Position numbers and translations under genes: made by a program. Positions 34,219 through 41,952 of a stretch of 64,000 bases of DNA are shown piece by piece. The DNA comes from Kerstersia gyiorum (GTDB lineage Bacteria > Pseudomonadota > Gammaproteobacteria > Burkholderiales > Burkholderiaceae_B): assembly GCF_004216755.1 (NCBI RefSeq), contig NZ_SGWZ01000001.1:868001-932000 (forward strand), read 5' to 3'. Each line of letters opens with the position of its first letter. Position 1 is the stretch's first letter. The notes beneath the pieces are model-generated. The model had not been told where the DNA came from. It saw nothing but the letters and a program-made list of their open reading frames with translations, and did not search any database.

Positions 34219-36597
34219 ATGAGTGAACGAAGCGAAGGCGCGACAGTGCATGGCGCCGCTGCAGATGGAAAATTGCGTGTCACGCACATCATCGGCGGCC
34301 TGGGCCAGGGCGGCGCCGAAGCGGTACTGTTGCGCCTGGTGGCGGCCAGTGCGTCGCGTTGCCAGCATACCGTGATCTCCCTGTCCGATGAGGGTGTCTA
34401 TGGCGCGCCCTTGCGTGAGGCCGGCGCCGAGGTGATCGCGCTGGGTGCATCGCGTGGCGGCGGCATGTGGCGAGCTTTCCGGCAATTGCGCCAGCTGTTG
34501 CGCAACCTGCGCCCGGATGCGGTGCAGACCTGGATGTATCACGGCAATGTCATCGGTGGCCTGGCGGCACGCAGCGTGGGCCTGAACAATGTTGCCTGGG
34601 GCATACGCAACGCGGGCGTCAGCCTGGAAAAAAGCAGCCGCCTGGCGCGCCTGACATTCCGGCTGGGCGCGTGGTGCTCGGGCTGGTTGCCGCGCTTGAT
34701 CGTATGTTGCGCGCAGGATGCACGCGTGCGCCATGAACAGGCGGGATATGTCGCTGAAAAGCTGGTGACCGTCCCCAACGGTTACGATCTGGCAAGATTC
34801 ACGCGTGATCCGGCGGGGCGTGAGCGCCTGCGGCGCGAATGGAAGGTGGACGCGGATACCTGGCTGTTCGGATGCGTGGCTCGCTGGGACCCGCTCAAGG
34901 ACCACACCAATCTGCTGGAAGCTTTTGCCCGGTTGCGGCGTGACCACCCGGAGGCGCCCTTGCGCTGCGTGCTGGTGGGGCGCGACATGGATGCCGCCAA
35001 TACCGCGCTGGCGTCGCTGTTGCAACGCCTGCAACTGACGGACAGCGTGATTCTTGCCGGCCCGAGCCAGGATATTCCAGCGGTGATGAGCGCCCTGGAT
35101 ACGCATGTGCTGTCCAGCCTGGCAGAAGGATTTCCCAATGTGGTGGCGGAAGCCATGGCTTGCGGTACGTTGGTGGTAGCCACGGATGTGGGGGATGCCG
35201 CCGATATCGTCGGGGACGCAGGCTGGATCGTGCCGGCCAGGGATGCCGATGCGTTGGCTCAGGGCATGGCGCAGGCCTGGCAAACTGATGGCGAAGGGCG
35301 GGCGGAGCGCGGGCGTGCCAGTGTGACGGCGCGCTTTGGCCTGGAGCGCATGGCGCAGCGCTATGAAGCGATCTGGGAGGGCCTGCGCGCCCGCCTGGGG
35401 CTGTCGGCATTGCGGTGCCAGGCGCTGGGGCAGCCTGTGCCTGCACGGCGGCCGCGCCGCCTGATGTATGTGGTCAATAATCCGGCATTCTTCCTGTCGC
35501 ACCGCCTGCCGCTGGCGCAGGCCGCACTGGCCAATGGCGACGAAGTGCACCTGGCCACCATGCCCGGGACTAGCGTATCGGAAGTGCTGTCCCATGGGTT
35601 GGTGCACCATAGCCTGCCCATGACGCGCAGCGGTGGCAACCCCTTGCAGGAACTCCGCACCCTATGGTCGCTGTGGCGGCTGTTTCTGCGCGTGCGTCCG
35701 GACGTTGTTCACCTGGTCACCATCAAGCCCGTGCTGTACGGCGGCATCGCCGCCAGGTTCGCCGGAGTGCCCGGCGTGGTTGCGGCGATTTCCGGCCTGG
35801 GTTTCCTGTTTACCGGGCAGGCCTCGCAGCGCAGCTGGATGCGGCGCGTGGCCTTGCAGCTTTATCGCTGGGCGTTGGGCCACCGCAATAGCCGCGTGAT
35901 CTTCCAGAACGAAGAAGACCGCGACGCCTTGCTGCGGGCGGGAGCCGTGCGGCCGGAACAAGTGGTGATGATCCGAGGTTCCGGTGTCGACCTGGACCGT
36001 TACCCAGCCTTGCCTGAACCTCCGGCCCCGGTGCGGGTCGTGATGGCGGCGCGCCTGCTGCGTGATAAGGGGGTAGAGGAATATGTTGCCGCCGCCAGGC
36101 AATCGAAGGCAGCGGGGGGGACGGTGCAATGGTTGCTGGCGGGCCAGCCCGATCCAGGCAATCCGGCTTCGGCCACCGAAACCGATGTCGCGGCCTGGCG
36201 GGCCGAAGGCGCGGTGGAAGTACTGGGCGAGCGCCACGATATCGCAGCCTTGTATGCGTCGGCACATATCGTGGCCCTGCCGTCCTACCGGGAGGGCTTG
36301 CCCAAGTCGCTGGTAGAGGCTGCGGCCTGCGGCCGGGCGGTGGTGACCACCGATGTGGCGGGTTGTCGGGATGCCATTACGCCGGGAGTGACGGGTGTGC
36401 TGGTCCCTGTGCGCGACGCCGGTGCGTTGATGCAGGCCGTGCAGGCACTTGCCGCCGATGATGCCCGCCGTCAGGAAATGGGCCGGCAGGGCCGCCTGCT
36501 GGCGCAAGCCGAATTCGATATCCGCAAGGTGATCCAGGCGCACTTGGCGATTTATGATGCCGTGTCGCCCCGCCGCCTGGTGACGCCCGCTGCCTAG
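34219..36597 (+). CDS. Fused two-domain GT4-GT4 glycosyltransferase
   Basis: 792 aa in one uninterrupted frame. Domain 1 (about 20-400) begins VTHIIGGLGQGGAEAVLLRL and has an EX7E motif at E303-E311. Domain 2 (about 416-785) begins MYVVNNPAFFLSHRLPLAQA and has EX7E at E692-E700. Each has the length of a full single GT-B enzyme (about 370). The two differ clearly: domain 2 belongs to the CapM/PglA-like branch. The start ATG 34219 is 8 bases after AAGGAG. The fusion would add two consecutive sugars; frame continuity should be confirmed because a lost stop would look the same. Confidence 0.85.
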   Translation: MSERSEGATVHGAAADGKLRVTHIIGGLGQGGAEAVLLRLVAASASRCQHTVISLSDEGVYGAPLREAGAEVIALGASRGGGMWRAFRQLRQLLRNLRPDAVQTWMYHGNVIGGLAARSVGLNNVAWGIRNAGVSLEKSSRLARLTFRLGAWCSGWLPRLIVCCAQDARVRHEQAGYVAEKLVTVPNGYDLARFTRDPAGRERLRREWKVDADTWLFGCVARWDPLKDHTNLLEAFARLRRDHPEAPLRCVLVGRDMDAANTALASLLQRLQLTDSVILAGPSQDIPAVMSALDTHVLSSLAEGFPNVVAEAMACGTLVVATDVGDAADIVGDAGWIVPARDADALAQGMAQAWQTDGEGRAERGRASVTARFGLERMAQRYEAIWEGLRARLGLSALRCQALGQPVPARRPRRLMYVVNNPAFFLSHRLPLAQAALANGDEVHLATMPGTSVSEVLSHGLVHHSLPMTRSGGNPLQELRTLWSLWRLFLRVRPDVVHLVTIKPVLYGGIAARFAGVPGVVAAISGLGFLFTGQASQRSWMRRVALQLYRWALGHRNSRVIFQNEEDRDALLRAGAVRPEQVVMIRGSGVDLDRYPALPEPPAPVRVVMAARLLRDKGVEEYVAAARQSKAAGGTVQWLLAGQPDPGNPASATETDVAAWRAEGAVEVLGERHDIAALYASAHIVALPSYREGLPKSLVEAAACGRAVVTTDVAGCRDAITPGVTGVLVPVRDAGALMQAVQALAADDARRQEMGRQGRLLAQAEFDIRKVIQAHLAIYDAVSPRRLVTPAA

Positions 36598-36609
36598 ACG
36601 GGCATGGAG

Positions 36610-36630
36610 GGGGCCCGGCTGCCGGGCCCC
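36610..36630. terminator. GC-rich hairpin between the glycan cluster and aqpZ
   Basis: Perfect 9-bp arms (36610-36618 and 36622-36630) around a 3-base loop, between convergent genes. There is no T tract. Confidence 0.5.
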
Positions 36631-36640
36631 ATATCCGTAC

Positions 36641-37336
36641 TTACTGAGCCTTGCTGAAGAACAGGCGGTAGATCAGGCCGCCGATGACACCACCGGCCAG
36701 TGGCACCAGCCAGAAGACCCACAGTTGCTCTATGGCCCAGGTGCCCTGGAACAGGGCGACGCCGGTGCTGCGTGCGGGGTTCACGGAGGTGTTGCTGACA
36801 GGCACGCTGATCAGGTGGATCAGTGTCAGGGCCAGGCCGATGGCCAGCGGCGCGAAGCCGGCGGCAGCGGCCTTGTCCGTAACGCCCATGATGATCAGCA
36901 GGAAGAACGCAGTCAGGATCAGCTCAGCGATCACGACGGCCTGCAGCGAGTAGTGGTCGGGTGAATGATCGCCATAGCCGTTGGATGCGAAACCGCTGGC
37001 GGTGGCGTCGAAGCCTGCCTTGCCGCTGGCGATCAGGTACAGCGCCGCGCCGGCCAGCAGGCCGCCGATGACCTGGGCGATGATGTAGGGAATGACTTCG
37101 CCGCACTTGAAGCGGCCGCCGGCCCAGAGGCCCAGGGTGACGGCGGGGTTGAAGTGGCCGCCGGAAATGTGGCCGACGGCGTAGGCCATGGTCAGCACGG
37201 TCAGGCCAAAGGCCAGGGCGACGCCGGCAAAACCGATGCCGAGTTCAGGGTAGGCTGCCGCGAGGATGGCGCTGCCGCAACCACCGAAAACCAGCCAGAA
37301 AGTGCCGAAGAGTTCGGCACCCAGACGCTTGAACAT
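36641..37336 (-). CDS. aqpZ: Aquaporin Z
   Basis: 231 aa, same length as E. coli AqpZ, with six membrane helices. The two half-helix motifs are HFNPAVTLG and SVNPARSTG, and the Arg after the second NPA matches the water-selective filter. It conducts water across the inner membrane. The ATG 37336 has AGGAGT upstream. A longer in-frame extension to 37444 has no family support. It is the last gene before the glycan cluster, and convergent with it. Confidence 0.96.
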   Translation of the reverse strand: MFKRLGAELFGTFWLVFGGCGSAILAAAYPELGIGFAGVALAFGLTVLTMAYAVGHISGGHFNPAVTLGLWAGGRFKCGEVIPYIIAQVIGGLLAGAALYLIASGKAGFDATASGFASNGYGDHSPDHYSLQAVVIAELILTAFFLLIIMGVTDKAAAAGFAPLAIGLALTLIHLISVPVSNTSVNPARSTGVALFQGTWAIEQLWVFWLVPLAGGVIGGLIYRLFFSKAQ

Positions 37337-37359
37337 AGTTGACTCCTGCAAGGAAGAAT

Positions 37360-37375
37360 ATCGAAGAACTTCGAT
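37360..37375. repeat. Inverted repeat ATCGAAG-AA-CTTCGAT in the aqpZ leader
   Basis: Perfect 7-bp arms with 2-base spacer, 24 bases upstream of the aqpZ ATG and just downstream of its predicted promoter. It could be a repressor operator or a small RNA hairpin. Confidence 0.45.
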
Positions 37376-37394
37376 GCAGATGATAGGGATGTGC

Positions 37395-37423
37395 GTTAGC
37401 TGGTGGATGCAGGCAGGTGTCAA
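37395..37423 (-). promoter_or_regulatory. Candidate aqpZ promoter with consensus -35
   Basis: On the minus strand TTGACA (37423-37418) is followed after 17 bases by GCTAAC (37400-37395). The -35 is perfect and the -10 poor, which is often seen with activated promoters. Confidence 0.5.
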
Positions 37424-37455
37424 CGACTGAAAAGAAAAACGCAAAAAATGTCAGG

Positions 37456-37469
37456 AATTACGCGTAATT
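37456..37469. repeat. 14-bp perfect palindrome AATTACGCGTAATT upstream of aqpZ
   Basis: It lies about 35-50 bases upstream of the -35 hexamer of aqpZ and extends imperfectly to GGA/TCC outside. Position suits an activator site. It could alternatively form a weak terminator hairpin after lnt, with an A/T-rich tract following on the minus strand. Confidence 0.45.
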
Positions 37470-37534
37470 TCCTTTAATGCACCATGGGTGGGCGAAATGC
37501 GTACGGCAGGCGGCCTGGACCGCCTGCCTGGGGA

Positions 37535-39139
37535 TCAGTGTCCGGTTCGGGCTTGGCGGCGACGCAGGCGAGCAATACCCAGCCCGACCAGCAGCAAGGC
37601 GATGATGGCCAGAATGGGCGTGTTGCCGGCGCGGACATAGGGCGTCAGGCCACTGCGGCCCTGGACCGAGCCATACAGGGTGCCGACAGCAGCGGTAGGC
37701 AGGCTGGTTTGCACTTGGCCGTGTTCGTCGACGATGGCTGTGGCGCCGGTGTTGGTGGCACGCAGCATGGGCCTGGCGGTTTCCTGGGCGCGCAGGCGCG
37801 ACATCTGCAGGTGCTGGCGCAGGGCCCAACTGCTGCCGAACCAGCCGAGATTACTGAAGTTCGCCAGCAGCGTGGCGCCGCCGCGTACGGCAGGCAGCAG
37901 TTCTTCGCCGAAAACGTCTTCGTAGCAGATATTGGCGGCGACGAACTGGTCGTGCGCCGGAAAGGGCGGCTGGGAAATATCACCGCGATTGAAGTCGCCC
38001 AAGGGCATTTCCATCATGTCGACGAACCAGCGGAACCCGGAAGGAATGAACTCCCCGAAGGGTACCAAATGCTGCTTGTCGTAGTGTTCGTCCGGCGTAC
38101 CGGCATAAAGGGCCTGGAGGTCGGTGCCGCCATGCAGCGCGATGATGCTATTAGTGTAGCGGTCAGGCGGCCCGGAATATAACGGAACGCCCATCAGCAC
38201 CACGGCATTGTGGCTATCGGCCAGGTCGCGCCATTGCTCCCAGAAGGCCATGGGCAACTGGTGCTGGAACAGCGGGATCATGGTTTCCGGCAGCAATACC
38301 AGGTCTGCGCCTTGCTCGCTTTCGAGTGCGGCGGTACTCATCTGCAAGTGGGTTTGCAGCGCATTGACGATATGGATGGGATCGAACTTGATGTCCTGTC
38401 CGATATTGCCTTGTACCAGGGCAACGCGCAATGGCTCGCCTTCGGCGACGCTCCAGTCGGTGCGTGCCAGCAGCACGCCTGCCAGGGCGGCGGTCAGCGC
38501 CAGCCCCAGCGCCGGCAGGCGCCGCGCAGTGGTCTGGATACCGGTGGGTAGCCAGACCAGCAGGGCGGCGCTGGAAAATGCCGCCCAGAATGCAACGGTG
38601 TAGGCACCCCCGAGGATGGCCCAACCAGCATAGGGACCGTCCACTTGTGCGTAGGCGGCATTTAGCCAGGGAAAGCCGGTGAACAACGTGCCGCGCAGCC
38701 ATTCCGCACCCGTCCAGGCGGCGCTCCAGGCCAGGATCGCGGGCAAGCCGAGGCCTGCAGGTGCGAGCCAGCGCGCAACGAGTGCGGCCAGGCCAAAGTA
38801 GAGCGCCATGACCGCTGCCAGTGCGACGACGGCAATGACGGCCAGCGCCGCAGGTATGCCGCCATAGGTATGCAGGCTGATGAAGATCCAGTAGGTGCCC
38901 AGCGCGAAAAAGAAAATGCCGAACAGCCAGGCGTCGCGAGCGGCGCGCCATGGGCTTGGGGCAAGCAGCGTGTGTCGCGCCAGCAGACCCAGGCCCAGCC
39001 ATTGGGCGCCTGGCAGCAACCACGCTGGCAGGGGGCCGGGGGCGAAGGCCAGGGCATAGAGCAGGGCGCCGGCCAGGAGCCAGGGCAGGCGGTTCAGAGG
39101 AGCGTCCGGGTGCCGGGAACGGTTCATCGTGGTCAGCAA
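37535..39139 (-). CDS. lnt: Apolipoprotein N-acyltransferase
   Basis: 534 aa from a TTG at 39139, or 530 aa from ATG 39127. About six N-terminal helices precede the periplasmic nitrilase domain, with catalytic Glu in LLPETMIP, Lys in YDKQHLVPFGEF and Cys in NICYEDVFGEE, and one C-terminal helix. It adds the third acyl chain to the N-terminal Cys of lipoproteins, such as the META protein at 1600. It lies downstream of corC, separated by 207 bases that include a terminator-like hairpin. Confidence 0.95.
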   Translation of the reverse strand: MLTTMNRSRHPDAPLNRLPWLLAGALLYALAFAPGPLPAWLLPGAQWLGLGLLARHTLLAPSPWRAARDAWLFGIFFFALGTYWIFISLHTYGGIPAALAVIAVVALAAVMALYFGLAALVARWLAPAGLGLPAILAWSAAWTGAEWLRGTLFTGFPWLNAAYAQVDGPYAGWAILGGAYTVAFWAAFSSAALLVWLPTGIQTTARRLPALGLALTAALAGVLLARTDWSVAEGEPLRVALVQGNIGQDIKFDPIHIVNALQTHLQMSTAALESEQGADLVLLPETMIPLFQHQLPMAFWEQWRDLADSHNAVVLMGVPLYSGPPDRYTNSIIALHGGTDLQALYAGTPDEHYDKQHLVPFGEFIPSGFRWFVDMMEMPLGDFNRGDISQPPFPAHDQFVAANICYEDVFGEELLPAVRGGATLLANFSNLGWFGSSWALRQHLQMSRLRAQETARPMLRATNTGATAIVDEHGQVQTSLPTAAVGTLYGSVQGRSGLTPYVRAGNTPILAIIALLLVGLGIARLRRRQARTGH

Positions 39140-39275
39140 TGGATAATCAGGGTACGGGCAAGCACAGGGCGCGGTGCCATCAGCAGGGTTGCAGCGGATG
39201 CCGGCAGCGGTTGGGGCGCGCTGCTGGCAGGAAAGCCTGGCCGGAAGTGTAGCCTGCTGGCGCTGCGCTGACGCA

Positions 39276-39312
39276 CACGAAAACGGCTGCCGGACAGACG
39301 TTCGGCAGCCGT
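39276..39312 (-). terminator. Terminator candidate between corC and lnt
   Basis: 10-bp arms (39283-39292 and 39303-39312) with 10-base loop; on the minus strand the stem is followed by TTTCG, giving four T. It starts about 35 bases past the corC stop and could reduce read-through into lnt. Confidence 0.55.
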
Positions 39313-39346
39313 GGCGGGTACCGCCGGGCAGGCGCCGGGCGCTGCC

Positions 39347-40237
39347 TCAGCGTGCTTCCTTGTTTTCGGGGGCGACCGGCGGCGCGGCCTGGCGCGACAC
39401 GCGCAGCCACAGGGCGCGGCGGGCATCGGCGCGCAGCACCTCGAACAGCAGGTCCCCGTGGCTGTGGCGGTCGCCACGGCGGGGAATGCGGTCCAGTTCG
39501 TCGGCCAGCCAGCCGCCGACGGTGTCATAGTCATCGGTAGGCAGGTCGGCATGGAGGGCTTCGTTGAAATCCTCGATTTCCGTCGTGGCCTCGATGCGCC
39601 AGGAGCTGGCGCTTTCCGGGAAGATGGTGGGCGTATCGGCATCGAATTCGTCTTCGATATTGCCGACGATTTCTTCCAGCACGTCTTCCATGGTGACCAG
39701 GCCGGAGATTCCGCCATGTTCGTCGATGATCAGCGCCAGGTGGCTGCGCTTGTTGCGGAAATCCCGCAGCAGCACGGTCAGGGGCTTGGATTCGGGAATG
39801 AAGATGGCCGGGCGCAGCAGGCTGCGCACATCCAGTTCCGGTTCGCGGATCCAGCGCAGCAAGTCCTTGGCCATCAGGATACCGATGATGTTTTCCTTGT
39901 CGTCTTCATAGACGGGAAAACGGGAGTGGGTCGTTTCCTGGACAGCGCTCAGCATTGCCGGGATGGGCGTGGCAATGTCCAGCATGTCGATGCGCGAGCG
40001 CGGCACCATGACATCACCAGCCGTCAACTCGGAGACTTCCAGCACGCCATTGAGCATGGAAAGCGTGTCGGGGTCCAGCAGCTGGTGTTCTTGTGCGGCG
40101 GCGATCAGCGCCTTGACGTCCTCCAGGCTGTCCAGCTCGATATGCTGGCGCGAAAACAGCCTGTGGAACAGGGATTTTGAGGAGGTGGATTTGCGTTCCG
40201 AATGGTCGGAACTGGTTGCAGGATAAGGGTCTGACAT
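39347..40237 (-). CDS. corC: CorC/HlyC-family CBS domain protein
   Basis: 296 aa. Two CBS domains are seen (VMVPRSRIDMLDI ... VYEDDKENIIGI and the RNKRSHLALIIDEHGGISGLVT block), followed by the CorC_HlyC transporter-associated domain (ending at DLLFEVLRADARRALWLRV). E. coli CorC/YbeX is tied to Co/Mg handling and to ribosome maturation. The ATG 40237 is the first in-frame start. Members of the YbeZ-YbeY-YbeX-Lnt group are kept in order here, but with an AT-rich gap from ybeY. Confidence 0.93.
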   Translation of the reverse strand: MSDPYPATSSDHSERKSTSSKSLFHRLFSRQHIELDSLEDVKALIAAAQEHQLLDPDTLSMLNGVLEVSELTAGDVMVPRSRIDMLDIATPIPAMLSAVQETTHSRFPVYEDDKENIIGILMAKDLLRWIREPELDVRSLLRPAIFIPESKPLTVLLRDFRNKRSHLALIIDEHGGISGLVTMEDVLEEIVGNIEDEFDADTPTIFPESASSWRIEATTEIEDFNEALHADLPTDDYDTVGGWLADELDRIPRRGDRHSHGDLLFEVLRADARRALWLRVSRQAAPPVAPENKEAR

Positions 40238-40305
40238 CGTCCTGAGGACTGATTATGGGAAAACCAGCATAACCCAATAAAAGCGGGGATATGTGGCGAT
40301 TTAAG

Positions 40306-40337
40306 GGTAAATACGAGGTAACACTAAAATATTTACC
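40306..40337. repeat. Inverted repeat GGTAAATA / TATTTACC upstream of corC
   Basis: 8-bp arms (40306-40313, 40330-40337) with a 16-base spacer in a conspicuously AT-rich 60-base patch between ybeY and corC. It could be an operator with an internal promoter for corC-lnt. Confidence 0.45.
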
Positions 40338-40409
40338 AGAAATTGCAGCTTTGCGCCAGACGCGGCTGGCAGCAGGGACGGCGCCCCGTCAGGGGACGCC
40401 GGGCCGTTT

Positions 40410-40937
40410 TCAGCGCGGTGCGTAGGGATCTGGCAGGCCCATGCGGCCGAGGATACGGGTTTCCAGCGCTTCCATGCGCTCGGCCTCGTCCTCGTCGATA
40501 TGGTCATAGCCCAGCGCGTGCAAGGCGCCGTGCACGGTCAGGTGGGCGGCGTGGGCCAGGAAGGGCTTGCCTTGTTCCGCCGCCTCGCGGTCCAGCACTT
40601 CCAGGCAGATGACGATGTCGCCGTGCGCCGTCCCTTCGGGGTCGGTGCCATATTCGAAGGTCAGCACATTCGTGGCGTAATCGCGCTGGCGAAACTCGAG
40701 GTTGAGGGCATGGCCTTCTTCCGCGTCGACAAAGCGCAAGGTCAGGCTGGCGGCCTGGAACTCGGGCGCACCGATTTCGCCAGCGGCGCCAGCGGCAGCG
40801 GCTTCCTGCAGGGCCATCTGCAACCAGCGCCGCAGCCGCCAGCGCGGCAGGCGGGATTCAGGAACGGCGTATTGCACGGCCAGGGACAGCGCTGGCGTCG
40901 CCGCACGGCTGGGGGAGGGAGTGGCGGAACGCGTCAT
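40410..40937 (-). CDS. ybeY: Endoribonuclease YbeY (rRNA maturation factor)
   Basis: 175 aa from ATG 40937, or 184 from ATG 40964, which overlaps phoH by 20 bases; neither has a strong RBS. The zinc motif H-x3-H-x5-H appears as HLTVHGALHALGYDH. Other blocks are RFVDAEEGHALNLEFRQRDYATNVLTFEY. It takes part in 16S rRNA 3'-end maturation and ribosome quality control. The Pro/Ala/Ser-rich N-terminus is not part of the conserved fold. It follows phoH closely, as in most proteobacteria. Confidence 0.93.
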   Translation of the reverse strand: MTRSATPSPSRAATPALSLAVQYAVPESRLPRWRLRRWLQMALQEAAAAGAAGEIGAPEFQAASLTLRFVDAEEGHALNLEFRQRDYATNVLTFEYGTDPEGTAHGDIVICLEVLDREAAEQGKPFLAHAAHLTVHGALHALGYDHIDEDEAERMEALETRILGRMGLPDPYAPR

Positions 40938-40944
40938 GGCAGCT

Positions 40945-41952
40945 TCAGGCGTTTTCCGCGTCATGGCGTTCATAGGCGTCGACGATGCGGGCCACCAGCG
41001 GGTGGCGCACGACGTCGCGGCTGGTGAACTGGGTGGTGGCGATGCCCTTGACCTCCGACAGCACACCGACAGCGTGAGCCAGCCCGCTGCGCTGCCCCTT
41101 GGGCAGATCGACCTGGCTCGGGTCGCCGGTAATGACGGCCTTGCTGCCGAAACCTATACGCGTCAGGAACATCTTCATCTGTTCCGGCGTTGTGTTCTGG
41201 GCTTCATCGAGGATCACGAAGGCATGGTTGAGCGTGCGCCCGCGCATATAGGCCAGCGGTGCAATTTCGATGGTGTGCTTTTCGAACAGGCGCTGCACTT
41301 TCTCGAAGCCCATCAGGTCGTAGAGCGCGTCATATAGCGGTCGCAGGTAGGGGTCGACCTTCTGTGTCAGGTCGCCGGGCAGAAAGCCCAGGCGCTCGCC
41401 GGCCTCGACGGCAGGACGAGTCAGGATCAGGCGCTGCACGGTATCGCGCTCCAGCGCGTCGATGGCGCAGGCCACGGCCAGCCAGGTCTTGCCTGTTCCT
41501 GCCGGGCCGATGCCGAACGTGATGTCGTGCTTGAGGATGTTATCCAGGTATTCGCGCTGGCGCGGCGTGCGCGGGCGCAGGTCGGTGCGCCGGGTGCGCA
41601 GTGCGATGCTGCCGCTGGCGTCATCCACCGGGGGCAGGTCGGCCGGGTCGAAGTCCTGGCTGGCGCTGGCGCGGCTGGCACCCAGCTCGACCAGTTCCAG
41701 TTGCACGTCATCGACCGTCAGCGCCTGCTGCGCGGCACGCTGGTGCAGGCGCTGCAGCGCCTGGGCGGCGATGCCGGCATCCTTGCCGCTGATGCTGACG
41801 CGATTGCCGCGCCGCGAAAGTGTGGCATCCAGACCATTGGCGATCTGCTTCAGGTTCTCGTCCAGCGGGCCCAGCAGGTTGGCCAGGTGCGTGTTGTCGC
41901 CTCCCAGAACGATATCGGTGACGGCGTGCTTGGTGTTGTGTTGTTCACTCAT
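40945..41952 (-). CDS. PhoH-like ATPase (YbeZ)
   Basis: 335 aa. Walker A GPAGTGKT and Walker B VILDEAQN lie in the PhoH domain, which has the block LPKGQRSGLAHAV. The N-terminal part is KH-like. YbeZ-type PhoH proteins partner YbeY in RNA processing. The ATG 41952 overlaps the miaB stop by 8 bases (ATGAGTGA), so the two genes are coupled. Confidence 0.93.
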   Translation of the reverse strand: MSEQHNTKHAVTDIVLGGDNTHLANLLGPLDENLKQIANGLDATLSRRGNRVSISGKDAGIAAQALQRLHQRAAQQALTVDDVQLELVELGASRASASQDFDPADLPPVDDASGSIALRTRRTDLRPRTPRQREYLDNILKHDITFGIGPAGTGKTWLAVACAIDALERDTVQRLILTRPAVEAGERLGFLPGDLTQKVDPYLRPLYDALYDLMGFEKVQRLFEKHTIEIAPLAYMRGRTLNHAFVILDEAQNTTPEQMKMFLTRIGFGSKAVITGDPSQVDLPKGQRSGLAHAVGVLSEVKGIATTQFTSRDVVRHPLVARIVDAYERHDAENA

